From contig CAZOLI010000054.1 of the NCBI GenBank assembly GCA_964580675.1, forward strand, positions 1 through 12,686: a stretch of 12,686 nucleotides of DNA, in the 5' to 3' direction. Made by a program: the position numbers and the translations under genes. The stretch comes from CAZOLI01 sp964580675. GTDB taxonomy: Bacteria; Planctomycetota; MHYJ01; CAYXQY01. This document shows, piece by piece, positions 1-9,000 of the stretch. The notes under the pieces were generated by a model. That model was not told the DNA's origin. It made no database searches and saw nothing but the letters and a program-made list of their open reading frames with translations. Numbering within the stretch: the first letter of the stretch is position 1; every line of letters begins with the position of its first letter.

Positions 1-31
1 CGCTTGCGCTCCGTGCGCTACAACAGAACCC
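1..31 (-). repeat. REP-like repeat, edge copy (copy C)
   Basis: Bases 7-25 match 5865-5883 (copy A) at 16 of 19 positions. The shared core is CGCT[TC]CGTGCGC followed by [TC]AC[AG]ACA. The copy contains two GCGC half-sites separated by TCCGT, so it can fold back on itself. It lies downstream of the histidine kinase in the direction of transcription and may continue beyond the window edge. The match was found by eye, and only part of the element is visible. Confidence 0.4.
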
Positions 32-116
32 ATTTCCCAACGCCAAACTGTTGGAATGAAATTGCCGTGTTTTTTGTCGTTCACGCTGTTTGGCCGATGC
101 AAACACGACGCCGCGT

Positions 117-134
117 AAAATGGGCACGCCATTT
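117..134 (-). terminator. Weak hairpin downstream of the histidine kinase
   Basis: Read on the minus strand, AAATGG, a CGTGC loop and CCATTT form a perfect 6-bp stem, extendable by a G-U and a U-A pair. It begins about 51 bases after the kinase stop codon and runs into TTTT. The stem is AU-rich and the T-run is short, so it is at best a weak intrinsic terminator. It could instead be a 3' mRNA structure. Confidence 0.3.
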
Positions 135-147
135 CATTTCATTTCAT
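131..147. repeat. Pentanucleotide microsatellite (ATTTC)x3
   Basis: Three perfect copies of ATTTC are followed by AT. They overlap one arm of the hairpin at 117-134. This is a short simple repeat in noncoding sequence just 3' of the kinase gene, and no function is implied. Confidence 0.7.
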
Positions 148-185
148 GCTCTGCAGCTCACGACGATCGACGGTTCATCCTCCGT

Positions 186-3100
186 TTATTCGTCCTCCCT
201 GTTCTCAAGTACGTCCCGAACCGTTTTCAAAAGTTCGTACTGTTCAAAGGGTTTTTTGATGAACCCGTCCGCACCGGCCTCGACACACTCCATCCGGGTA
301 AACTTCATGGCCAGGGCCGTCTGACAGATGATGAGTACCGGATCCAATCCTTCCTGCTGTTCCCGATTCCGGATTTCGCGCATGGCTTCCAGGCCATCGG
401 TGCCGGGCATTTCCAGGTCCATGAACATGATGTCCGGTGTACGTTCAAACCGCTCCCGCACGGCTTTGACGCCGTCATCAACAACGGAAAGATCATCCAT
501 GCAGTCCTTCATGTACTCTTCCAGGATCAACTGTGCTTCGGGATTGTCGTCCACGATGACGGCCGTCAGACCTCGATCCCTAATTCGTGTTTTCAGTTTT
601 TCCAGGTCCTTCTTCTGAATTTGCTCTGAACCAAACTTCTGACGGACCCGCTGGACCGCCCAGACGAGTGTGGATCGGGAAAACGGTTTTTCCAGAACAC
701 CGGCAAACGATAAACCCTCCGTTTTTGATCGAACGGATTCCATCGGTTCCCCCGTTATGATGTAAATTCGCTCGGGATCGATGGCGTTCTCCGATTCGTG
801 AAGGTTCCGGAGTACGCGAAGCCCGGAATCCGACTTCATGTGTTTGTCCAGAAACACGGCGTCCAGCTCCGGATAACGCTCCGGGTCCGTCAGAATGTTC
901 TCGGCTTCCTCCGCGGTCTCCGCCTCGGCCACTTCCACCCCGGTCTCGGAAAGATACCGGCGGAATATGGTCCGGTCGACCGAACTGTCATCCGCGATGA
1001 GCACATTCGTTCCCTCAATGTTTTCTTCCTCAGCCATCGTTATGGAGTCTTTATCGGCGATGTCCAGGCAGGCGGTAAACGTAAATGTGGAACCGGACCC
1101 TTCCTCACTGTCCAGGTTTATTTCACCCCCCATCAACTTCACGAGATTCTGGCAGATGGCCAGGCCGAGACCGTGTCCGGCTTCTCCGGCCGATGCCGTT
1201 CCCCTCTCCCGGTCCCGGAAAATTCGCTCCTGTTGTTCTTCCGAAATGCCCTTTCCCGTGTCCGAAACGGCAAAGATTAGTTTTGCTTCCGAATCCGTCA
1301 ATTCTTCCTGTTCGAGGTTGATCTCTATATTACCTGATTCCGTGTGGGTAATGGCGTTGTCGACCAGGTTTACCAGGATTTGTTTTAACCGGTTTGAATC
1401 ACCAATCAGGCGATCCGGAACGTCACGTTCTATCGAATAGGAGAGAACGATGTCGGTCCGTCGAAGACGGGGCCGGAAGAGACGAACGACTTCCTCCACA
1501 ACGGTACGTATCTGGAAGGGCTCCTCGAGGAGCTCAAGAGAATCTCGCTCAATTCGGTCCAGGTCCAGAATGTCATTGGTAAGGTGTAGCATCGAACGTC
1601 CCGTGGTCCGAATGGATTCAAGGTGTTTTCGCTGTTTGTTGTTCAGGTTGGTGTTTCCGAGAAGATCGGTCAGACCGATGATGGCATTCAGGGGGGTGCG
1701 AAGATCGTGCGTTGTTCGGGCCACAAAGTCGGATTTCAGTTTATTGATCCGCTCCGTTTCCTTGATCTGCTCCTGAAGTTTTCGCTTGTTTCGTTCCTCC
1801 TCCGTGACATTTTCCACGATGCCCACGGCCATTGTTACGTTTCCCTCATTACCGGACACGGGAAAGGCCCTGTCTTTTACCCATATCGTTTCACCGTTCT
1901 TTATCATGCGAAACTTCAGTTCATACCCCTCTGTTTTTTTACCTTTGAGAACTGATTCGACCCGATCACGATCCTCCGGATGGACGTAATCGAATATTTG
2001 TGCGGGATTTTCGTAAATCTTCTCCCTGGACACGCCAAGAATCTGGTCACAATCCGAACTGACGTACTGATATTCTTCTTCCCGGAGGTCGTACTGCCAG
2101 AATACCACACCGATTGTCTCGGCCAGTTTTCGAAATTGCTCCTCCCGTTCCCGTGATTTCTTCAGGGCCAGCGACGCCTCTTTGTGCTCCGTAATGTCCC
2201 GTCCCTCCAGAACAATGTAAATAATGTCATCCTGATTACCCCGAACCGGTGTGAGGGAGAAATCCACGAACCGTTGCTCTCCCGTTGTCCCGACCACGGG
2301 ATATTCAAACCGGGCAAACTCCCCGGCTGCGGCGTTTTGCAGAGCCTCCTGAATGGCCGGTCGGTCTTCCCGGTTCCCGGGCCACCAATCCACCTCGTGC
2401 AATGACCGATCCTCCAGCTCCCCTTCCTCTTTTTCCAAAAATTCAAGAATGGCCTGATTGACTTCCAGGATCAGGCCGTCCGGATTAAGCAAACCAATAA
2501 ACGAAACGGTGGAATTGAAAATGGCTTCCATTCGCTGGCGCGTCCATTCCAGTTCGGACAGATCTCTTACAAAAGCAAGAATGGCACGATCTTCCTTCCA
2601 GGGAATGGTGGTCTGGTTAACCTCCACGGGTACACTGGTCCCGTCCTGTCGAACATTGGTACTGCGAAATACGTGATCACTGTTTTCGTGAAGCCGTTCT
2701 TCAAAGTGACCCTCCTCGGCAAGTACACGATTAAGGGGCAAGCCGATCAGTTCTTCTCGTTCGTAACCCAGGAGTTCACAGGCGGATTCATTCACGTCGA
2801 GGAACTCCCCGTCCTGGGAAATTATTTCAATGGCCTCCCCCGCTTCTTCAAACAGGGACCGGTATAATTTTTCGCTCCGTGCCAGCTCCTGTTTGGACTT
2901 CACTTTTTCGGTCACGTCCTGTACGACGCCGAAGATGGCGGTCAGTTTTCCGTTCTCGTCAAACCGGGGGCGACTTTCAACCTTTACGTAATGGACCTCC
3001 CCATCCGGCCGACGGATCCGTTTTTCCCACCCAAATCCCTCTTCCTGTTCAATGGCTGTTTCAACCCGTTTCCGAACTTCCCCCACGTCGTCCTCATGAT

Positions 3101-5117
3101 AGCAATCGATGGCAAATTCCATATCCACGGTCGTTCGGGATGAGTCAACTCCCATGATCCGCGCCACCACCTCGGACCAGTGGACCGTTTCCTCCTGTAC
3201 GTCCAACTGCCAGTGCCCCAGATTGGCCATTTCCTGGGCCATCTCCATCTGGCGGTTGGATTTTTCCAGGCGTTTCTGAAGTTGTTTCTGTGGTGTAACG
3301 TCCACATAGGAGGCAAAAATTCGGGACCAATCCTCTTCATGACCGGGTACCATCGTCATTTCACGGTGAATGGACCGCTGGGCCCCGTCGAACGTACGAA
3401 TTTCAAAGGTGGACGAAAAGCTGGTTTCTCCATTCAGAAACGTACAGACCTGTTCCACGAGGTCCTCGTAACTTTCCTCGACAAGAATATCCGGCAGGTT
3501 CGATTTGAGCTGTTCCCTATTTTCGGCCCCCGTTATTTCCAGTACGGTATCGTTAATCGCAAGAACGACAACGTGATTGATCACCTTCTGTATCTGTTTT
3601 GGGTTATCCATGAAGTACAACCTCGGGGATTTGTACCCCGTCATGTCCAGTTGATCGATGTGCTCCCTGGCGCCCGACCAGTCCTCCTCCCACAGACCGA
3701 TGGGGGATTTCTCAAACAACGTGCGAAATCTCCGTTCGCTTTCGCGAAGGGACTGTTCGGCCTTTTTCCGTTCGGTGATGTCCATGATAACCCCGGTCCA
3801 CACAATCGAGCCATCGGGTTGTTCCTCGGGCACCGAGGAACCGAGCGCCCACTTCGTGGTGCCGTCCGGATGTTCAAAACGAATTTCCTGTTTCCAGGGA
3901 GAGGGCTCCTCCGCAATTCGTTCGATGGTCTCGACGAGTTTTTCCCGGTATTTAGAGTGCAGGTACTGCATCGCTCGGTCAAAACTGTCCTGGGCTTCCG
4001 ACGAGGGCACACCGCCGATTTTTTCGAAGCCCTCGCTCACGTAAGGAAATTCGTACGTGGCATCGGGATTTCGTTTGAATTGATAGAGAACACCCGGTAC
4101 ACGATCGCTGATCCGTTCGAGGAATTTTGCGTTTTCCTCAAGCTCATGCTCAATCTCTTTTCGTTTCGTAACGTCCTGCTGAAATCCCACAAATCGCAAC
4201 AAGTTTCCTTCCTCGTCCGTGATCGGGGCGATGGTGACCTGGTTCCAGAACTCGGTCCCGTCCTTCATGTAATTTTTCAGTTCCACGATCACTTCTTCCC
4301 GGCGGTCCACGGCTTCCCGCATCTTCCGGACCTGCTCCGGATCGGTGTCTTCTCCCTGGAGAAACCGGCAGTTTTGACCGAAGATCTCGTCCTTCGAATA
4401 ACCGGTAAGACGCCTGAAACCGTCGTTAACGTATATGATGGGATTGTCCTCCTGGTCCGGATCCGTGATGGTGATCCCGATGGGCGATTGATCCATCGCC
4501 TCGCTTTTCATACGAAGTTCGCGTCTTTGTTCGGTCTCCTCCGTTACCGGCCGGGCGGCCCCCACGATCTGCCGGACCTGACCGTTTCGCACATTCGGGG
4601 TCAGCAGGGTCTGCCAGATTTCTCTCCCGGCGGGAAATTCCAGTTCCTCCCGGTACGAAATGGACTCCTCCTCTTTTACACATTGCCGGTATCGTTCCCG
4701 GAGGTGGTCGGCCGTTTCCGGATCGAACAGTTCATCCGGGGTTTTTCCTTTGATCTGATCCTCGGCCAAACCGGAAATGTTCGTATGCGCTTTATTGAGC
4801 CGTCCATACACAAATTCCGGTTCACCGTCCGACCAGCGAACGTTTATCAGGAACAGCGCGTCCTGGACGTTGTCAAAGATCAACTCAAATTCTTCCGCAG
4901 GTATCGATTCCGAGGTGTGGGAACCGTAGTCGGACTCGGAGGGTTTCTTCGATGTGCGCAGTTCGTCGTTTTCCAGCTCGAGTTCGATGTTCCGGAGCCG
5001 TAATTCACGAAGTTCTTCGCGCAGTTCTTCATCCGTTAGATCGGACGGATCCGGGAGGGATTCCTCGCTCAGTTTTGACTTCGCCTGCTCCCGGAAACGA
5101 TTTTCGGATGCGTTCAT
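186..5117 (-). CDS. Soluble multi-PAS/LOV hybrid sensor histidine kinase with two receiver domains
   Basis: A cytoplasmic sensor kinase of 1643 residues with no signal peptide or membrane segment. Residues 27-60 form a charged coiled coil. Eight PAS-type domains follow, at about 73-195, 205-320, 325-450, 460-612, 622-738, 745-856, 860-978 and 992-1107. The second is a LOV photosensor: NCRFLQ at 249-254 with Cys250, plus Asn282, Asn292 and Gln313. The fourth is divergent and starts with SPIGLWEED. HisKA carries His1137 (THDLRTPLNA). HATPase_c has N-box Asn1250/Asn1254, DTGKG at 1286 and GHGLGLA at 1314. Receiver 1 has Asp1376/1377, Asp1424, Thr1455 and Lys1477. Receiver 2 has Asp1523/1524, Asp1567, Thr1600 and Lys1622. 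Both phosphoacceptor sets look complete. The start is firm: an in-frame TAA lies 15 bases upstream with no other start codon between. No Shine-Dalgarno is evident. No output domain or partner regulator is visible, so phosphate probably leaves through an Hpt protein or separate regulator elsewhere. Signals other than light cannot be inferred. Confidence 0.96.
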   Translation of the reverse strand: MNASENRFREQAKSKLSEESLPDPSDLTDEELREELRELRLRNIELELENDELRTSKKPSESDYGSHTSESIPAEEFELIFDNVQDALFLINVRWSDGEPEFVYGRLNKAHTNISGLAEDQIKGKTPDELFDPETADHLRERYRQCVKEEESISYREELEFPAGREIWQTLLTPNVRNGQVRQIVGAARPVTEETEQRRELRMKSEAMDQSPIGITITDPDQEDNPIIYVNDGFRRLTGYSKDEIFGQNCRFLQGEDTDPEQVRKMREAVDRREEVIVELKNYMKDGTEFWNQVTIAPITDEEGNLLRFVGFQQDVTKRKEIEHELEENAKFLERISDRVPGVLYQFKRNPDATYEFPYVSEGFEKIGGVPSSEAQDSFDRAMQYLHSKYREKLVETIERIAEEPSPWKQEIRFEHPDGTTKWALGSSVPEEQPDGSIVWTGVIMDITERKKAEQSLRESERRFRTLFEKSPIGLWEEDWSGAREHIDQLDMTGYKSPRLYFMDNPKQIQKVINHVVVLAINDTVLEITGAENREQLKSNLPDILVEESYEDLVEQVCTFLNGETSFSSTFEIRTFDGAQRSIHREMTMVPGHEEDWSRIFASYVDVTPQKQLQKRLEKSNRQMEMAQEMANLGHWQLDVQEETVHWSEVVARIMGVDSSRTTVDMEFAIDCYHEDDVGEVRKRVETAIEQEEGFGWEKRIRRPDGEVHYVKVESRPRFDENGKLTAIFGVVQDVTEKVKSKQELARSEKLYRSLFEEAGEAIEIISQDGEFLDVNESACELLGYEREELIGLPLNRVLAEEGHFEERLHENSDHVFRSTNVRQDGTSVPVEVNQTTIPWKEDRAILAFVRDLSELEWTRQRMEAIFNSTVSFIGLLNPDGLILEVNQAILEFLEKEEGELEDRSLHEVDWWPGNREDRPAIQEALQNAAAGEFARFEYPVVGTTGEQRFVDFSLTPVRGNQDDIIYIVLEGRDITEHKEASLALKKSREREEQFRKLAETIGVVFWQYDLREEEYQYVSSDCDQILGVSREKIYENPAQIFDYVHPEDRDRVESVLKGKKTEGYELKFRMIKNGETIWVKDRAFPVSGNEGNVTMAVGIVENVTEEERNKRKLQEQIKETERINKLKSDFVARTTHDLRTPLNAIIGLTDLLGNTNLNNKQRKHLESIRTTGRSMLHLTNDILDLDRIERDSLELLEEPFQIRTVVEEVVRLFRPRLRRTDIVLSYSIERDVPDRLIGDSNRLKQILVNLVDNAITHTESGNIEINLEQEELTDSEAKLIFAVSDTGKGISEEQQERIFRDRERGTASAGEAGHGLGLAICQNLVKLMGGEINLDSEEGSGSTFTFTACLDIADKDSITMAEEENIEGTNVLIADDSSVDRTIFRRYLSETGVEVAEAETAEEAENILTDPERYPELDAVFLDKHMKSDSGLRVLRNLHESENAIDPERIYIITGEPMESVRSKTEGLSFAGVLEKPFSRSTLVWAVQRVRQKFGSEQIQKKDLEKLKTRIRDRGLTAVIVDDNPEAQLILEEYMKDCMDDLSVVDDGVKAVRERFERTPDIMFMDLEMPGTDGLEAMREIRNREQQEGLDPVLIICQTALAMKFTRMECVEAGADGFIKKPFEQYELLKTVRDVLENREDE

Positions 5118-5198
5118 AGGTGCTTTTGCTTAAAAATTATGTTCGGTCTCACGATTCGGTTTCCCCCAATCCCCGGACCGGCTTTCCGGAAGATGTAT

Positions 5199-5215
5199 TC
5201 TCCCGGAACGGGAGA
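5199..5215. promoter_or_regulatory. Perfect inverted repeat upstream of the histidine kinase
   Basis: TCTCCCG and CGGGAGA are separated by GAA, giving 7-bp perfect arms. The site lies about 82 bases upstream of the kinase start codon and inside the leader that the candidate promoter at 5296-5324 would produce. It could be a regulator operator or an RNA hairpin in the 5' leader. There is no T-run, so termination is unlikely. The TCCCGGAA core resembles part of the REP-like repeats in this window, so it may be a related element. Confidence 0.4.
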
Positions 5216-5295
5216 GATAAGTGTTCGGGAGACGCAATGATTGAAATGTGACGGAAAGGTACCTGATGGCTCCGGTGTAATACATTCATCTACGG

Positions 5296-5324
5296 ATTAT
5301 CTGTCGTTGTGGATTCCTCAACAA
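5296..5324 (-). promoter_or_regulatory. Candidate sigma70-type promoter for the histidine kinase
   Basis: On the minus strand, TTGTTG (5319-5324) and GATAAT (5296-5301) are separated by 17 bases, close to the TTGACA/TATAAT consensus. Transcription would start near 5289 and give a leader of about 170 bases that contains the inverted repeat at 5199-5215. Such matches also occur by chance, and the organism's sigma factor preference is unknown. Confidence 0.35.
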
Positions 5325-5636
5325 TCCCCCACCTATTTTATATTAACACATCATCAGGGAGCTGTCTCATTTCTACGTTACGTCAAGATCCTCCTTTCCT
5401 TATAGAATATTGCACGTTTTCCACCGTCAAAACAAAAAAAAGACGGGAGGAACTGTAAACACTTTCTGGTTCTTCACCGTTATTCAACCCGGAACAAGTG
5501 CGGTACGAAACACGCGTCATTGGATGGTTGATGGTAGTGGAACCTCATCGTCGGTCGGTGGGATTACAACGGTTGAGGCATTTTATGCGGTATTGTAAAC
5601 CCTCATGGCCGGTGTTCTGTCTTCCCGGATCAGTTC

Positions 5637-5692
5637 GTGGCTGCGCCTTCGGGGATCGTACCGTAGACGTCTGCGGGCTCCACACTTCGGTC
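5637..5692 (-). repeat. Possible degenerate REP-like repeat (copy D)
   Basis: On the minus strand this stretch carries GGTACGATCCCCGAAGG followed a few bases later by CACGAAC. Copy A has GGTACCGTCCCGGAAGG followed by CACGAAC. Upstream, both also have a CGAAG...GGAG block. Several gaps are needed for alignment, so this copy is uncertain. It has the same orientation as copy A, about 170 bases away. Confidence 0.25.
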
Positions 5693-5835
5693 ATCTGTAA
5701 CGGTTGGATGGTATTTTTTACTTGCCGTGTTCGCCCGAATGATGTTTTTCATGCTTTCTGTCCAGACAAGTTTCACCCGGATTATCGCCCCTCACCTTTC
5801 CCCAAAAATCTATTTGTCTGAAGATTGTTCGTGTT

Positions 5836-5883
5836 CCTTCCGGGACGGTACCAAAAGCGCACTCCGCTTCGTGCGCCACGACA
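5836..5883 (-). repeat. REP-like palindromic repeat (copy A)
   Basis: Bases 5836-5865 match 12330-12358 (copy B) in 25 of 30 alignment columns, and bases 5865-5883 match the edge copy C at 16 of 19. The shared core on the minus strand is CGCTTTTGG, then AC, then TCCCGGAAGG. The left half folds into the hairpin annotated at 5853-5876. The copy is downstream of the A2M-like gene, as copies B and C are downstream of the other two coding units, which is typical of extragenic palindromic elements. Confidence 0.5.
5853..5876 (-). terminator. GC-rich hairpin with T4 tail inside REP-like copy A
   Basis: On the minus strand GCGCAC (5871-5876), an 8-base GAAGCGGA loop and GTGCGC (5857-5862) form a perfect 6-bp GC-rich stem followed by TTTT (5853-5856). 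It lies about 180 bases after the stop of the A2M-like gene and could end that transcript. The short T-run and its position in a repeat make either termination or 3' mRNA protection possible. Confidence 0.35.
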
Positions 5884-5981
5884 AACTTCCCGGCGGACAA
5901 CGCTTTCAGGGACGTTCGTAGTTGAGTCCGCAACGAGCGATAGCGACGTGGAGTACCTTTTCGGTATCAATGTCACGCTGA

Positions 5982-6008
5982 TTTACCCTCTCATAACTTA
6001 TGGGTAAA
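5982..6008 (-). terminator. Stem-loop just downstream of the A2M-like gene
   Basis: TTTACCC (5982-5988) and GGGTAAA (6002-6008) are perfect 7-bp inverted arms. An inner ATAA-C-TTAT dyad extends the helix past a TCTC bulge. It begins about 46 bases after the stop codon at 6055. No T-tract follows on the minus strand, so it fits a factor-dependent terminator or transcript-stabilising structure better than a classic intrinsic terminator. Confidence 0.35.
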
Positions 6009-6054
6009 GGTGAGGTTATAGCACAGGCGCTCGGTGTGATGTTTCGGAGCGTTT

Positions 6055-9000
6055 TTATTTCGAGATTGTTACCTCAACCGGTTCGGCGAGTGCTTCCCGA
6101 TCGGGATTGTAGTACCCGTAAAGCCTGGAGAAGGAGGTTTTTGTGTTACCAGGTATCGTGGCCACCAGCGGAAAGGAGAATTGTAGACGTTCCCCTTTGG
6201 TTAAACCATCCATGTAGAAGGTCAACACCCCGTTCCGAACTTCAAGACGGTTGATAAATGGGAAGTTTTTCAAATCATCTCTGACGCCTTCGGAGAGGGC
6301 GGTCCCCGCCGGAAGACTCAACCGGAGCACGGGCATGTCCAGATACCGATCGGACAGGTTCTCCACGGTTGCGGACACGGGTATGGTCTCACCCGCCGAA
6401 ACGGAGGTTGTTTTGTAATTAACGTCCAGGGAAAGATTTTTGTTTTTTCCTCCCCCACGAAATTCCTCTTCGGACAACCACCAATTTGTCCGAATCTGGT
6501 AAAGAATCTGTCCGGTACCGCTGTAGGTCATAACCACGCGATTATTTCCCTGCTGAACTTTGGATTTGTTGCGCCACATCTTCACGGTTCCCCGGTCTTC
6601 TACAGAAAGGTTCCATGTTTTCTTTTGATTATTTATTTTGCAGGTCACCGAGCCTGTATCTCCATTTCCGGTGGAAGACAGACATTGCCAGAGAGTATGA
6701 AGCACAAGGGCTGTGCTCTGGGTGTTTCCCCAGGTCCCGTCGGACCGGCGGCGTTTCAGAAGGAACTGGAGCCCCCCCGTAACGAGATCACTGTTCTTTT
6801 CCACACGTTCCATAGATCGTGTCGCAAGCGCGGTGGTTTCAATTCGGGCGTATTTGCCTCTTGAGCCCGTTAGTGTACGGCCGTCCGTAGACCAGCTTAC
6901 CTGTCCCCTTTTGCCGCGATCCGCACGGTCTTTTAACTCCTGGATGAACCGTTTGGTTATGGGGTCGGTGGGATCCAGTTTTATGAGAAGGTCAACCGTC
7001 TGTGCAAGGAGATACGTCGAGTTTCGGGCGATCTTCCGGTTCTTCTTGATCCAGTTCAGAGATTTCTGCACAGCCATTTTGATTTTTTCGTCCGTTGATC
7101 TTTCGGCGTTTTCCGGGAGCGAATCAAGAAATCCACCGGAGCTGTCACCTGAAGTATCCCCTTCTTCCACGGAAAACAATTTCTTTTGTTTACGGTCATT
7201 TGCCCGGGTCCAGTAGCGAAGTATGGATTTGAGCACATAAACCGATTTCAGAAAATGTTTTTGTTTGTCGGACACGTCCGAAGGGGTATGAAAATATCCG
7301 GAATCTCCCCTCCAGAAACCGTTTTCATGTTGCTTGCTTATCAGCCAGAGAACCGCATCCTCAAGCATCTGACGGTCCACACTTCGAACCTGTGTCATGT
7401 CCGAGAAGATTCGCACGCCGTAGGCGGTCAGGAAGAGGTCGGGTTCATTTTGCTCCCCCCGTCCTTCCCAGAGCGAAAATCCTCCCTGGTCCGTCTGGTG
7501 ATTGATCATCCGCTGATACCCGTTATTGATGTGTTTTACTGCTTCTTCACGAAGTTCCCCCTCGCCACCGCTTTGATCGATGTTGTTAAGGGTTTTCACA
7601 ACAAGAACGTTGGGATACGTGGTGGATGTCAGTTGTTCAAAGCAACCGTACGGCTTTTTGAGCATCCCACGGATTCCGTCCATCAGCAGAGAGGAGGGAT
7701 CCGGATAGATTCGGACGGAGACGGCGCCGGACCCCTTCTGAGCATGTTCGGGAATCCGAATGTTGTGACGGACGGTGGACTCACGTTCGCCGAGACGTCC
7801 GGATTCACCGGAGGTCACCTTCTTCCCCGACGGAGAAACGTCGATTGTGCGGGAGACGGCGTCGAGTTGCTTCCCATCCTCCGATACCGTAACGGTGATC
7901 TCATGGGAGCCAACCCGTTCAGCGGACATTGGAAAGTACTGAGTCTCGACGGATTTCTTATTGATCTTACCGGACCGATTCATCGAACCGCTTATGTTCA
8001 GACCCGAGTCGTCGTCAAGCTCAAGTTCCACACGCACTCGTTTGTCGGCATCGGTGTTGTTCTGAAGAACAACGGGAAACGTAACCTCATCCCCTTTGCT
8101 CAGGTGGCCCGGTATGTTCATCCGGGCAAAGAACGGTTTCCGTGAACGAATCGTTGTTGTTGCGGATCCGTACCGTCCATCCTCCGTGTGCGCCTGGGCC
8201 TGAACGTTCCAGCTGGTGATGGAGTCGGCCATCACGAACTCGAACGAGGTCGTTCCGTTCTCGTCCGTGTTCAGCAGAGGCGACCAGTACAGGGTGTCCG
8301 GGAACCAGTTTCGAACCCCTGTTCCCTGACTTTTACCGGATCCACCGGAGGCTGTTCCTGAAGCGGAGAAACTTCCACCGAGAAAACCACCACCAGCACC
8401 ACCACCAGACGTTTCTGACTCCGTGAATCCGATGATTCGGTCAATATCCAGTTTTTCGTATTCATATTCACCATTCGACGTTTTTACCTTTTTTACGGGC
8501 ATACCCGTTTCCGGTTTGAGACGGTATTTTTCCTGTAATTCAACGTCGGGAACAGACAGGGTGTGATCCCTGCTGGTGATGTCGTCACCGGTGTGAAACT
8601 TCCCGTCCGGTCCCGCACTTCGCCAGTACACGTGACCGAAATTCTCGTGTTTATCAATTTTTTCGTGAAACACAGTTCGTTTTCCTAACGTTATCCGGTT
8701 CCCCCAGGGATCTTTTCTGGTTTCTTCCGGGAGATATTTAACGAGTTTCTTGAGGACGTTGCTGTTTACGACGTAACGGTCCTTTTGATGACTGTATAAA
8801 TCCTGGCCGGTGTTCTCCTCATATTTGTCCTCCGCATGCTCGAGATCGTTGTAGAATTCACGGGTCGGCATCAGTTCTGTACTCCTGCGAAATAGACAGG
8901 CCAGTAGGCTGGAGGCACGAAAGTGTTCTTTCGATCCCTTCGGATCACGGAACGTTCCTTCTTCCTCATCCGCAAAGACAGAAATACCAAACGGACTTAC

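Larger units (their letters stand above)
5118..6054. other. 937-bp spacer without a convincing gene
   Basis: This stretch separates the A2M-like gene from the kinase gene, both on the minus strand. No frame shows a recognisable protein; the open frames present are under about 110 codons and resemble nothing I know. It contains a stem-loop at 5982-6008, REP-like repeats near 5836-5883 and 5637-5692, an 8-base A-run at 5434-5441 (a T-run on the minus strand, with no good hairpin before it), a possible promoter at 5296-5324 and an inverted repeat at 5199-5215. A small RNA or decayed gene cannot be excluded. Confidence 0.6.

Noticed and set aside
3180..5003. A 607-codon open frame on the plus strand opposite the histidine kinase
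   Set aside because: It is exactly antisense to PAS domains with clear homology, and its translation shows no domain and an odd composition rich in Phe, Arg and Pro. It stays open because the kinase frame rarely uses the codons that would give antisense stops.
5434..5441. T8 tract on the minus strand as an intrinsic terminator
   Set aside because: The sequence before it on the minus strand offers only a 4-bp GAAC/GTTC pairing, which is too weak for a terminator hairpin.
5410..5598. A 62-codon plus-strand frame starting at TTG in the large spacer
   Set aside because: The start is TTG without a ribosome site, and the translation has no recognised motif. I considered a small exported protein or gene remnant but cannot support it.
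5718..5933. A 71-codon minus-strand frame in the spacer
   Set aside because: It runs straight through the REP-like repeat and its hairpin, so its openness is explained by the repeat rather than by coding.
7186..8145. A 319-codon open frame on the plus strand opposite the A2M thioester region
   Set aside because: It overlaps the conserved thioester and A2M domains on the other strand, and its translation resembles no protein I know.
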